A stretch of 64,000 nt of DNA from Rutpela maculata (taxonomy: Eukaryota; Arthropoda; Insecta; Coleoptera; Cerambycidae), in assembly GCA_936432065.2 (NCBI GenBank), contig OW386285.2, positions 107,079,869 through 107,143,868 on the forward strand, read 5' to 3'. Within the stretch, counting starts at the first letter, position 1. Every line of letters begins with the position of its first letter. Shown piece by piece: positions 23,610 through 32,562 of this stretch. The notes under the pieces are model-generated. The model did not search any database. It had not been told where the DNA came from and worked only from the letters and a program-made list of their open reading frames with translations. The position numbers and the translations under genes were made by a program.

Positions 23610-24185
23610 AGTAGTTAAGTAAGGAGAGAATGAGCCCACTTCAAGGTCAAGCTGGAGCTGTGACGTCAGCACGCCCGCAGCCCCGCGGGTGGCGCGCAGG
23701 TGATAGATGATAGATCCTATGATCTAGGTTCTAGTGTGAGGTGAGATAATGCTAGATGATAGATCCTATTATCTAGGTTGTAGTGTGAGGTGGGATCTTC
23801 TTAGATGATAGGTGATAGGACCTAATGGGAGGGGGGAGATCCAATCCCTGAGCTTAGATAAGAGATTATATCTAAAAGGACGTGGCTGAGAGTATACAGG
23901 GTGTGTCTAAAATAAGATGGCTGCCGTTTATTGACTAATAGTATTGTATGTTTACGTTAGTGGGCGTTAAGAAAATGGCTGCTGACGTCCATCATTGAGA
24001 TTAAATAGACAAGTCTTATAATTATGAGATAAATATTCATTTACTTCTATATGTTAAGATTTGAATGTAAAACTGCGGTCAAATGCAGAGACGTTATCGG
24101 ATTCCAGGAAATTGTTAATGTAAATAAATGCGACTGTCTACGGCTATATGTATATTTAAAACGCGATTAATTACCTTTAGATAAC
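23610..24185 (+). repeat. Left terminal inverted repeat
   Basis: Pairs with 38455-39158. The outer 270 bp or so are nearly identical. Inner parts diverge by small indels but align to the shared inner edge CTTTAGATAAC. It contains two 49-bp-spaced subrepeats (23705-23747 and 23754-23796; core GATGATAGATCCTAT, ATCTAGGTT, TAGTGTGAGGTG). It is CpG/GC-rich near 23660-23700. Confidence 0.93.
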
Positions 24186-24373
24186 TACAGCGGCTAGATC
24201 AAAGGAAATATCGAGACCCAATATAAACGCTTTTCAGACAAGTCTAGACTTGTTAGCCTGAGTTTTATATAAGATAAATATTCATTCGCTTCTCTACGTT
24301 TAGATTTCAATTTAATAAGAATATAATGCAGAGCTGTTATCGGATTCCGAGAAATTGTTAATGTAAACAAATG
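24008..24373 (+). repeat. Diverged direct duplication spanning the left TIR edge
   Basis: 24008-24134 and 24237-24373 share AGACAAGTCT, GATAAATATTCATT-CTTCT, TGCAGAG-GTTATCGGATTCC and GAAATTGTTAATGTAAA-AAATG in order. The first copy is within the TIR and the second just inside it. Function unknown; possibly a terminal replication or packaging signal that was duplicated. Confidence 0.75.
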
Positions 24374-24574
24374 AAATCATTTCTGATAGCCTACTAACAT
24401 AAGATAGGTATACGGTAAAGATGCATGCGAAGAATTTTGTGTCTTACAATACATGGTTTCTTATGGGAATATGTAGCCACCCCGCAGCGATATAGCAATT
24501 TAACATTGTTTTATATGTAAAAGACGAACAGATTATGAAAATTCGGGGGCCTTTTAGAAATCGTTCACTGCAAA

Positions 24575-24662
24575 GTCACGTGACCCTCGACCGCCGAGTA
24601 TAAAAGCAGCGTCATCTCCCCACCTCGATCATTAGCTGTTTATCTCTCGCGGTGAACGGTTG
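24575..24662 (+). promoter_or_regulatory. Core promoter of the polymerase gene (TATA + Inr + DPE-like)
   Basis: TATAAAAG at 24599-24606. The initiator-like TCATTA places the predicted +1 at A24631, 32 nt from the first T. GGTTG at 24658-24662 (+28 to +32) fits the insect downstream promoter element RGWYV. A 10-bp palindrome, GTCACGTGAC (24575-24584), lies just upstream. Predicted 5' leader: 47 nt. Confidence 0.75.
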
Positions 24663-24677
24663 TCTAATTGAAACAGT

Positions 24678-27600
24678 ATGTCGTCTACCGAGACCGTATC
24701 TAAACTCAGTACTGATATAATTAATTTAACTAAAAAATCATTGCTGCTCTTAAAGACCGATGATGAAATCGACCAACATATTTCGATAATTAATAGCAAT
24801 ATTAAACTAGTAGCCAAGGCAATTAAAATCAAAATTCATATCGATAATAAAGGTGAAAATATATTTAAATTGGAAAATAATTTAGCGCTTTTAAAATACT
24901 ACCGAGAGCAATTGAAAAAATTAAAATTAAAAAATAAAATATTAGGCGGTTCCTTAAAGCCGGCAGCACGAAAATATTTAGTATATCAAGAGGTAGAATC
25001 TTGTTTTAAAAATCGTGTTAAGTCCGGTATAATAACTAACGTACAAATTAAAGAACCGGTATTATTTTTTAAAAAAGCGTTTAGGAGCTTCTCTATTCAA
25101 ATTAAAAAATGTTTGAAAGATGGACTAATTAAAGTAAATGTTATTTTTGAATGTAACTTCGTACAGCCTACTAATGGCACAGTGGAATTAAAAACATTTG
25201 CTACAAGGAACGCTGTGATAGACTTAAATACGGATTTAAAGGAATGGTATAGAGAAAATGTATCCGAACGGTTATTGAAACATCTAGAAGACTTTCAAGG
25301 AAAAGATTCAGGCTGGGCCTTATCGGAAATTATCGGGCTAAGAGTAAATGTTAATAAATATTGTCCTATAACAGTGGGATTATCAACATACGCTGAAATG
25401 CCAAGCTTTATAAAAAATAAAATGTGTGTTATTAACGTTAAAAATAATGATGAATATTGCTTCTTATGGTCAGTAGTTTCGGCATTATACCCCGCTAAAA
25501 AGCATGGGGAGAGAGTGACTTCATATCCTCATTTTGAAGACGTTTTAAAATATGACGGCATCGAGTTTCCGATGGAATTAAGAAATATTAAAAAATTCGA
25601 ACGCTTAAATGATATTTCGATAAACGTATACACCGTAATTAAAAGGGAAGTTTTACCGATATGTTTAACTAAATACAGTTTTGAACGGGTCGTAAATTTA
25701 TTAATGATTCCTACGAATTCTGCCGATAATTTTACTGATGCTACGCAATATCATTTTGTTTGGATAAAGAATATGTCTCGATTATTATCTAATCAGTTAT
25801 CTTCACATAATGGTAAACTATTTATTTGCAACCGATGTCTTAATCATTTCTCTACTCAAGAACTTCTAGACCGACATTCAAATGATTGCAATTCGAAAAC
25901 TAATACTTGCAAAATTGAATTACCTGACGAGGATGAAAAGTTTTTAAAATTTAAAAATTACCGATATAAAGAAAGGGTACCGTTCGCTATTTATGCTGAT
26001 TTCGAATGTATCTTAGAGGACTGTGATGCTAACACGAATCAAAATACGCAAAATTACCAGAAACATACAGCTTTTAGCGTCGCGTATTACTTAAAATGTT
26101 CCTATGATGACAGTCTATCACAATTTAAAATGTACCGAGGCGCCGACTGTCAGTACTGGTTTGTTAAAGAACTTGAAAAAATTTCAGACCGAGTTAATGT
26201 AATCATGTCCGACATAAAACCTATGGAGTCGTTAAACGAGACACAAAAAAATGAATTCGATCTCGCGCAGGTCTGTCATATCTGTGAGGGGCCCTTCAAA
26301 GAGACGGACATTAAAGTAGCCGATCACAATCATTTAACTGGGTACTATAGGGGACCGGCGCATATGAGATGTAACATTAATTATCAAGATAGTCACGTGA
26401 TTCCGGTTATATTTCATTGTTTATCGGGTTACGATGGCCACCTGATAATCAAACAGCTAGCAACGGCATTTGACGGACAAATTTCATTATTACCGATTAA
26501 TAAGGAAAAATACATTTCTTTCACTAAACGAGTTAAAGATACGAAAATTAAACTAAGATTTATTGATTCGTTTAGGTTTATGGCAGACAAAATCGAAAAA
26601 CTAGCTTCCTATCTCGACGATGACCAGAAACGAATCACTAAATCGTACTGTAATAATGATGAACAATTTCAATTATTAACGCGGAAAGGTGTTTTTCCTT
26701 ATGATTATTTAAATTCTTGGGAAAAATTAGACGAGACATCTCTACCGGCTAAAGAAGAATTTTACAGTAAACTGACTGACGAAAACATAACAGAGGACGA
26801 TTATAACCATGCTATGAATATCTGGAATAAATTCGATATTAAGACATTAGGGGAATATTCCGATATATATTTAAAAACAGATGTATTACTGCTAGCTGAT
26901 ATATTTGAAAATTTCCGCGAGACATGCATACAGACGTACGGACTTGACGCTTTAAATTATTATACTGCTCCGGGGCTGGCATTCGACGCGATGTTAAAAA
27001 TAACTAAAGAAAATTTAGAGCTTCTCACAGACATTGATATGATACTGATGATTGAAAAAGGCGTGAGAGGCGGTGTAGCGCAGGTATCTAACAGATATTC
27101 GAAAGCTAACAACAAGTACATGGGGGATGCGTTTAATCCCGATGAAAGAGAGACTCACATCATGTATTTTGACATCAATAACATGTATGGAGCCGGGATG
27201 TCTGTTCCGCTACCTACAGGTGCTTTCGAGTGGGTACCCGTCGAACAATTTTATGCCTTAGATATTCCAAATTTATCGGACGAGTCAGACATCGGTTATA
27301 TTTTGGAAGTAGATATCGAGTATCCACTTGAATTACATGAGCTACATAAGGATCTCCCGATGTGTCCAGAACATATGGTGCCGCCCGGTTCAAAACATTC
27401 AAAATTAATGACCACTCTGTTAGATAAAACGCGATATGTAATGCATTATAGGACTTTAAAAAAATGTTTAGAACGCGGATTAAAACTCAAGACGGTACAT
27501 AGAATTTTAAAATTTAAACAGTCGCGATGGCTAAAGAAATACATTGATTTAAATACGGATTTACGAAAACAGGCAAGTAACGAGTTTCAGAAAAATTTCT

Positions 27601-28418
27601 ATAAGCTAATGAACAATGCGGTGTTCGGAAAGACAATGGAGAATGTCCGCAAGCACAAAGATGTTAAATTGGTAACTAAATGGGAGGGGAGATGGGGCGC
27701 CAAGTCTCTGCTCGCGAAACCGAACTTTCACAGTTCGACTGTCTTCGGCGAGGATATGATTATTATTGAAATGAATCGACTAAAAATTAAATTCGATAAG
27801 CCAATATATGTGGGGTTCGCCATTTTAGATCTTTCAAAAATTATTCTTTACGATTTTCATTATGATTATATTAAAAAAGAATTCGGTGAGCAAGCCAAAC
27901 TACTTTACACGGACACAGACAGTTTAATTTACGAATTTAGCGACGTTGATATATACAAGTACATTAAAAAAGACATCCATCAGTTCGACACATCGGATTA
28001 TCCTGTAGACAATGTCTACGGAATACCTCATGCAAATAAGAAGGTACTAGGCGTAATGAAAGACGAATGTCAAGGGCGCGTAATGACAGAATTCGTAGGA
28101 CTCCGTGCAAAAATGTATAGTTATAAAGTGGAGGGTGTGTCGGTAAATAAAAAAATCAAGGGTCTCTCGCGTTCGGTAATCAGAAAAATTACATTTGAAG
28201 ACTTTACGAATTGTCTATTTAATAAAGAAATTTTGATCAAAGAGCAGCGATTAATTCGATCAAAGAAACATGAAATATATACCATCAAACAGAATAAGGT
28301 GGCACTCAGTCCGTATGATGATAAAAGAATTATAAATTATATAAATACCGATACGAAACCTTGGGGATATAATTTCCAACAAGTCTCGGCTCGTCAGATG
28401 ACGTCATCGACGCAGTGA
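24678..28418 (+). CDS. polB: Protein-primed family B DNA polymerase
   Basis: This 1246-aa enzyme replicates the element from a terminal protein primer. Exonuclease motif I is YADFE (D441/E443). Motif II is HCLSGYD (D586), where the usual Asn is Cys581. Motif III is YLKTD (D735). Polymerase motif A is DINNMYG (D832), motif B is YKLMNNAVFGKT (about 975-986) and motif C is YTDTDS (D1079/D1081). GLRAKMY follows as the thumb-proximal motif. Two zinc modules precede or split the exonuclease: CNRC...H...C (384-403) and CHIC...DHNH...H..CN (533-566), the latter like endonuclease VII/HNH zinc folds. The N-terminal 370 residues are family-typical but unassigned and could supply the terminal protein. 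ATG 24678 follows a good promoter, and the frame is open throughout. Confidence 0.96.
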   Translation: MSSTETVSKLSTDIINLTKKSLLLLKTDDEIDQHISIINSNIKLVAKAIKIKIHIDNKGENIFKLENNLALLKYYREQLKKLKLKNKILGGSLKPAARKYLVYQEVESCFKNRVKSGIITNVQIKEPVLFFKKAFRSFSIQIKKCLKDGLIKVNVIFECNFVQPTNGTVELKTFATRNAVIDLNTDLKEWYRENVSERLLKHLEDFQGKDSGWALSEIIGLRVNVNKYCPITVGLSTYAEMPSFIKNKMCVINVKNNDEYCFLWSVVSALYPAKKHGERVTSYPHFEDVLKYDGIEFPMELRNIKKFERLNDISINVYTVIKREVLPICLTKYSFERVVNLLMIPTNSADNFTDATQYHFVWIKNMSRLLSNQLSSHNGKLFICNRCLNHFSTQELLDRHSNDCNSKTNTCKIELPDEDEKFLKFKNYRYKERVPFAIYADFECILEDCDANTNQNTQNYQKHTAFSVAYYLKCSYDDSLSQFKMYRGADCQYWFVKELEKISDRVNVIMSDIKPMESLNETQKNEFDLAQVCHICEGPFKETDIKVADHNHLTGYYRGPAHMRCNINYQDSHVIPVIFHCLSGYDGHLIIKQLATAFDGQISLLPINKEKYISFTKRVKDTKIKLRFIDSFRFMADKIEKLASYLDDDQKRITKSYCNNDEQFQLLTRKGVFPYDYLNSWEKLDETSLPAKEEFYSKLTDENITEDDYNHAMNIWNKFDIKTLGEYSDIYLKTDVLLLADIFENFRETCIQTYGLDALNYYTAPGLAFDAMLKITKENLELLTDIDMILMIEKGVRGGVAQVSNRYSKANNKYMGDAFNPDERETHIMYFDINNMYGAGMSVPLPTGAFEWVPVEQFYALDIPNLSDESDIGYILEVDIEYPLELHELHKDLPMCPEHMVPPGSKHSKLMTTLLDKTRYVMHYRTLKKCLERGLKLKTVHRILKFKQSRWLKKYIDLNTDLRKQASNEFQKNFYKLMNNAVFGKTMENVRKHKDVKLVTKWEGRWGAKSLLAKPNFHSSTVFGEDMIIIEMNRLKIKFDKPIYVGFAILDLSKIILYDFHYDYIKKEFGEQAKLLYTDTDSLIYEFSDVDIYKYIKKDIHQFDTSDYPVDNVYGIPHANKKVLGVMKDECQGRVMTEFVGLRAKMYSYKVEGVSVNKKIKGLSRSVIRKITFEDFTNCLFNKEILIKEQRLIRSKKHEIYTIKQNKVALSPYDDKRIINYINTDTKPWGYNFQQVSARQMTSSTQ

Positions 28419-28470
28419 AGCGCTTGGCAGTAGCCGTTCGGATTCATTTACTTTAGAGACTTTGATCGCG

Positions 28471-29208
28471 ATGGACGGGTTAGAAAAAGAATTGCAGTAC
28501 AAGCTTGTACTTATCACTCGCGACATATATGAGAGGTACATTCAAAATGCATTGAATCGGGGTAATTATCAATTAGTTCATAAAATTTTAGAAAAGATTG
28601 TTATACCGGACAAAGCTTTATACTGGATGGCTTTAAGAGATAGTTCTAATTTCGATTTAATGAAAAAAATATTTACGAAAAAACTTCAAAACGATATTTT
28701 TATTCAGCAGTTGGAATATATTTTCCAAAGAGAATGTATTACTCACCTTACCGTGTATCGATTACGAGAAGTAATTAACAGACATTATCCCGCCGCGAAT
28801 AATAGTTATTTTAGAATTTTTTTAGAAGAATTATTAACGTGTAATGATGATTATATGTCAATTGATTTTTATTCGAAATCGTACCCGGCTAAAAATATTT
28901 CTGATAATTATAAAAGTATTGATTGGTCGATTAATAAAGCATTTTGCGAGGCAGCTTACTTTACACAATACGAATTTCTTGAAATTTTGTTTCGAGTAAT
29001 TGGTAGGAATAATATACATTTCAAATTAGATATTAATTTCAATGAAGAGCATAAGCAGTTAATAAAATGGCTGGAGGATAATATATCCAAAGGTCGCTCT
29101 GGGCAGCCGACTGGTTGCAGCTCTGGTCCAGACAGCGGGCACTGGCCATCGACTACCTTAGAAGATTATGTTAAGACGCTTGACATAGTTCGTCTACATT
29201 TTTTGTAA
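28471..29208 (+). CDS. 245-aa Polinton protein of unknown function
   Basis: Not recognised. The ATG at 28471 begins MDGLEKELQYK; the frame extends 9 nt upstream only through a TTG. Residues 15-110 are a run of amphipathic helices with short repeats of the type 'ALNRGNYQLVHKILEKI', reminiscent of degenerate ankyrin-like helix pairs (inference, weak). There are no membrane segments or signal peptide. It starts 52 nt after the polymerase stop with no poly(A) signal between, so it probably shares a transcript or 3' end with it. A GC-rich 69-nt segment (29093-29161) near the C-terminus is out of character: it begins GT, ends AG, is a multiple of three, and adds a G/S/P-rich insert. Confidence 0.7.
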   Translation: MDGLEKELQYKLVLITRDIYERYIQNALNRGNYQLVHKILEKIVIPDKALYWMALRDSSNFDLMKKIFTKKLQNDIFIQQLEYIFQRECITHLTVYRLREVINRHYPAANNSYFRIFLEELLTCNDDYMSIDFYSKSYPAKNISDNYKSIDWSINKAFCEAAYFTQYEFLEILFRVIGRNNIHFKLDINFNEEHKQLIKWLEDNISKGRSGQPTGCSSGPDSGHWPSTTLEDYVKTLDIVRLHFL

Positions 29209-29246
29209 TTAGTATTAAAGTATTGTAATATAAATATTTTACATTT

Positions 29247-29282
29247 AATAAATTAAATTATTTATAAAATGTGTGTTTTTAT
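29247..29282 (+). terminator. Poly(A) signal for the left plus-strand unit
   Basis: AATAAA (29247-29252) is followed by a GT-rich stretch (ATGTGTGTTTTT). It is the first AATAAA after the polymerase stop that falls outside coding sequence, so it probably serves both upstream genes. Confidence 0.6.
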
Positions 29283-29330
29283 TTCCTAATACCTATCCTG
29301 ACATGATGATCATGAGAGAGGCAGGTGAGA

Positions 29331-30071
29331 CAGCTTGAACAGCTCCAACAGCTCGAACAGCTCCAACAGGTGTAACAGGTACCGTACCTGTTACACCTGT
29401 TGGAGCTGTTCGAGCTGTTGGAGCTGTTGGAGCTGTTCAAGCAGGTCATATACATATACATATACGTGTATTATATATGGGCTGTTTGAACAGCTCGAAC
29501 AGCTCCAACAGCTCCAACAGCTCGAACAGGTGTAACAGGTACGGTACCTGTTACACCTGTTGGAGCTGTTGGAGCTGTTGGAGCTGTTGGAGCTGTTCAA
29601 GCAGCCCATATACATATACATATACATGTAATATATAGGGTCAGTTTCAACAGCTCGAACAGCTCCAACAGCTCCAACAGCTCCAACAGGTGTAACAGGT
29701 ACCGTACCTGTTACACCTGTTGGAGCTGTTGGAGCTGTTGGAGCTGTTGGAGCTGTTCAAACAGCCCATATACATATACATATACATGTATTATATAGGG
29801 TCAGTTTCAACAGCTCGAACAGCTCCAACAGCTCCAACAGCTCGAACAGGTGTAACAGGTACGGTACCTGTTACACCTGTTGGAGCTGTTGGAGCTGTTG
29901 GAGCTGTTGGAGCTGTTCAAGCAGCCCATATACATATACATATACGTGTATTATATATGGTCAGTTCCAACAGCTCGAACAGCTCGAACAGCTCCAACAG
30001 CTCGAACAGGTGTAACAGGTACGGTACCTGTTACACCTGTTGGAGCTGTTGGAGCTGTTCGAGCTGTTCAG
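29331..30071. repeat. Array of five 160-bp palindromic units
   Basis: Palindrome centres (AACAGGTAC-S-GTACCTGTT) fall at 29383, 29543, 29703, 29863 and 30023, an exact 160-bp period. Each arm is TGTAACAGGTAC preceded by 4-5 copies of a 9-mer, CAGCTCSAA, giving near-perfect inverted repeats of about 120 bp. Units are separated by about 37 bp of AT-rich DNA containing CATATACATATACATATAC. The array lies exactly between the rightward (polymerase) and leftward (capsid) transcription units. The Asn-Ser or Leu-Glu repeat ORFs on both strands are read-throughs of the repeat, not genes. The layout recalls baculovirus homologous regions, which act as origin and enhancer; a similar role here is inference. 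Confidence 0.95.
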
Positions 30072-30249
30072 ACACTTAATAAGTATGAGATGCTATCAAC
30101 TCATTGAAATAAAAAAAAGATTATTAATAACATTTTTTATTAATATAAAAAAATTATAATTAAAATTGTGTAGAATTAATAAAATAATAAAAACACTGGT
30201 CTGGCTATCCGGCAGGAGGGCAGATCGTATGTTAATTAAAAAAAGAAAT

Positions 30250-30574
30250 TTATTGGTCTCGCCGGCTGACAGATCGACCTCTCCAAATCTCCGAAGAAAT
30301 TCTGAGTTCAATGGAGTCTGTAACAATTTAAAAAAATATCTATAAGTATTGAGTTATACGAAACAGAAAAAATATTTTAAATACCTTTCATGATGTCGGC
30401 TAAGAGCATCAGCCGGGGCATCTCCTGTGGTGGTGGTGGTGGTGGTGGTTGCGTTACGGGGTCCTGGGGCTGAGGCAGCCCCAGGTACCTCCAGCCCTCC
30501 GGTGGGACTTGGCACATCGAACATTGGCAAATATTGCCCGCTATCAGCTCTCTAAGCCCCGTTTGATTGTGCAT
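30250..30574 (-). CDS. Candidate two-exon small gene, CxCxxC protein (about 85 aa)
   Basis: Exon 1 runs 30574-30385 from ATG (MHNQTGLRELI...), with a Cys cluster C-Q-C-S-M-C, then PPEGWRYLG, a run of seven prolines and LMLLADIMK. A donor AAAG/GTATTT (30384) and acceptor TTGTTACAG (ending 30318) define a 67-nt AT-rich intron, typical for insects. Exon 2 adds about 21 residues and stops at 30250-30252 inside an AATAAA, so stop and poly(A) signal overlap as in the neighbouring 166-aa gene. Without splicing the frame ends two codons after the donor. No family recognised. It could instead be a noncoding tail of the array. Confidence 0.45.
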
Positions 30575-30727
30575 CTTTGCAACGTCTAACTGATCACCGC
30601 GCTCTGACTCGAGGCAAGAGCTCTCCCCCCACTTCTCTCTCTCCCTCTCTGCCCCCCACCCCACTCGTCATTCATACACGCACACATGTATACAGAAATA
30701 AAAGCCAGTATGGTTAGCATAAATTTG

Positions 30728-30733
30728 TTTATT
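30728..30733 (-). terminator. Poly(A) signal overlapping a stop codon
   Basis: Minus-strand GAATAAAC: the TAA of the 166-aa gene is inside the AATAAA. It is the first noncoding AATAAA downstream of the PLA2/protease, penton and capsid genes, so all may be 3'-coterminal here. Confidence 0.6.
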
Positions 30734-31229
30734 CAAAATCCTTATCTTTATTTACAATATACCACTGATATATCGAGTAGACATTCTGCCTAGAGCAGCG
30801 TAAATGATTATTAATATGTTTATGACAATGATATTCTAAATTATTTAACATTAAACTATTCATATTATTACAATTATATAAGTCTATAATATTATTATTA
30901 TTAGACAGATAATGCTGAAGCCATCGCTTCTTTTCCAGTCCCTTGACATAAACTTTTGCTTCTCTCCCAAGTACGTGGCTGTCGATGAAGTCCTGCAGGT
31001 CGCCGTACCGGAGATTATCATAAGGCGTGGACCATTGGAGACCGTGCACATGATCAGTTATCCAATTAATTTGCTTCTGAATATTGTGTGTAAGAAGCCC
31101 GTAACTAACAGTCGGTTTAATTATCCGATGTACACACGAGACATCGGTAATATTAAAAATTGAAATTTCTTTACATGCAAACGCTAACTCCTTTTTATGC
31201 TGGAAGCCCTGCACGTCTATTATATACAT
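30729..31229 (-). CDS. 166-aa conserved Polinton protein, possible degenerate nuclease
   Basis: It begins MYIIDVQGFQ and contains YVKGLEKKRWLQ (about residues 95-106). It ends with a Cys/His cluster (CHKHINNHLRCSRQNVYSIYQWY, given here as C134...H...C...W). The D-x-Q near the N-terminus sits where a DEDD exonuclease would have D-x-E, and the overall order suggests a possibly inactive RNase H/exonuclease-like fold; this is inference. The ATG lies one nucleotide after the capsid gene's stop codon, so expression probably depends on a shared mRNA or an internal start. The stop codon lies inside AATAAA (minus strand, 30728-30733). Confidence 0.7.
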   Translation of the reverse strand: MYIIDVQGFQHKKELAFACKEISIFNITDVSCVHRIIKPTVSYGLLTHNIQKQINWITDHVHGLQWSTPYDNLRYGDLQDFIDSHVLGREAKVYVKGLEKKRWLQHYLSNNNNIIDLYNCNNMNSLMLNNLEYHCHKHINNHLRCSRQNVYSIYQWYIVNKDKDFE

Positions 31230-31230
31230 A

Positions 31231-32442
31231 TTAGTATGGACGAACTATACTGGTTAAAGGATTGTAATAAATCAATCTATCATGAATTATAAGACAATAT
31301 GCAGCAGTGTCTTTCAGAATATTTTTATTAGTGCTAAATTCCAGCCTAATGTCCACTGCACTCGACTTTACAACCTCATTCTGACACGAACAGTCGATAA
31401 CTACCAGAGGAGCTTTAGTTTTAAATTTATATTTAGTAAGCAGAGGTTCATTTTCTTTCTCATAATAAGATTTCTGAAATTGACAGAACATTTCATACAG
31501 AGTAGCACAGAAATTCTTCTCAAAATTAATATTCAAGTTATCATAGGGATATGATTCCGAATTTAAAAAAAGTTTAAAATTAGTCAACTCGCAGTGATCA
31601 AATTCACTCATACGTTTAGCGACTGCATTTTTACGACCCGTTTGAAGGCCGAAAATAATATATCGCGGTGTCTCTAACTGAGACGAAGTTTTAATATTCC
31701 AAGTATGCGTCTGCGATTCCATCAGCATGGGGTATTCATGTAATTCCCAGCTTCTAAACGGTACAGGCAAATCGATATTCCTCTCTAGATATTTCATTAA
31801 TTTTAATCGCTCAACGTCAGATACAGTCACGTGTGGTACACGCCATTGAACGATTTCCAATTCTACTTTAATCTTTTCATCGGCTACAAGATTTATGATT
31901 GCGTTTGTATCAATACTACTGCGAACGAGTACCAGCTCTTGACGGACATTTAAAATAATTCTTTCAAAGGTCTCTGCGAACCCCAGACATATTTTTAAAG
32001 GTATACATGCGTCAAAGTAACCGTTCTCGTCTGCAAAATTATCATCCACATCAGTCCACCCAGCATTTTCTAAGTGATTCGCGTCATTCGGAGTGAATGA
32101 TGCATATCCCTTCATAACAGTCGCGAGGCCTGGATTTCTACTGCTGTCCACAATTTTACCGCTCACTTCGTATCGTATCTCGTCAAACAGATACAATAAC
32201 CCCATTTTATCAAAGACCGCTGTGTTCGAAACCGTACCATCCTCTTTAAGTAACCGGCCCCGCATATACAGCGAACTAGCATACGGCGCAGTATACACAT
32301 CCTGCTGCTGAATGGGTATACGAATTTCGTCGTTATTATTTAAATTTCTGATTGAATATGGTCCATGACTATGATTTTCAAAATTAGTTATAGCGGTTTC
32401 AAACGTAGGCTTCTCAAACACGTTTAAAATATTCGGATTCAT
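31231..32442 (-). CDS. Probable major capsid protein (double jelly-roll type)
   Basis: 403 residues from ATG 32442 (MNPNILNVFEKP). It is beta-rich, with a first half containing DEIRIPIQQQDVYT and LFDEIRYEVSG and a second half with WNIKTSSQLETPRYIIFGLQTGR and LFLNSESYPY. These patterns match arthropod Polinton-borne proteins annotated as double jelly-roll-like. Position (between penton-like and late genes, same strand) fits a major capsid protein of the PRD1-adenovirus lineage. It is shorter than several Polinton capsid proteins I know of. A weak TATA-like CTAAAAATAG (32487-32478) lies 32 nt before A32455. Assignment rests on recognition of family text, not a structure comparison. Confidence 0.72.
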   Translation of the reverse strand: MNPNILNVFEKPTFETAITNFENHSHGPYSIRNLNNNDEIRIPIQQQDVYTAPYASSLYMRGRLLKEDGTVSNTAVFDKMGLLYLFDEIRYEVSGKIVDSSRNPGLATVMKGYASFTPNDANHLENAGWTDVDDNFADENGYFDACIPLKICLGFAETFERIILNVRQELVLVRSSIDTNAIINLVADEKIKVELEIVQWRVPHVTVSDVERLKLMKYLERNIDLPVPFRSWELHEYPMLMESQTHTWNIKTSSQLETPRYIIFGLQTGRKNAVAKRMSEFDHCELTNFKLFLNSESYPYDNLNINFEKNFCATLYEMFCQFQKSYYEKENEPLLTKYKFKTKAPLVVIDCSCQNEVVKSSAVDIRLEFSTNKNILKDTAAYCLIIHDRLIYYNPLTSIVRPY

Positions 32443-32562
32443 ATTAGCACTTTGTAACCGAGAGAGTAAAGAAAACGTCTATTTTTAGATGTTAACGCCT
32501 TGAAGGTTACAGGTGAACTGTTTCGAGCGCGAGCAGGTGTTCCTTTTAAACTATTTCGGAAA

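Noticed and set aside
24632..24832. Minus-strand ORF over the polymerase start
   Set aside because: Antisense shadow of the coding region.
29093..29161. Annotating the GC-rich block as an intron
   Set aside because: The donor is weak (GTCGCT) and the composition is opposite to insect introns; kept as a finding only.
29331..30071. CRISPR-like array
   Set aside because: Units are contiguous palindromes with near-identical AT-rich spacers, not unique spacers, and the DNA is eukaryotic.
29279..30107. ORFs rich in Asn-Ser, Leu-Glu or Cys-Trp-Ser on both strands
   Set aside because: They are translations of the CAGCTCSAA palindromic array in different frames and have no independent support.
30377..30664. 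Longer 95-residue version of the small minus-strand gene
   Set aside because: It starts at GTG with an in-frame stop two codons upstream; the extra N-terminus is a GA/GAGA-rich low-complexity translation. The ATG at 30574 was preferred.
32455..32516. Promoter of the capsid gene
   Set aside because: The TATA-like CTAAAAATAG has the right 32-nt distance, but the initiator (TTACAA) lacks the TCAKT consensus; mentioned under the gene only.
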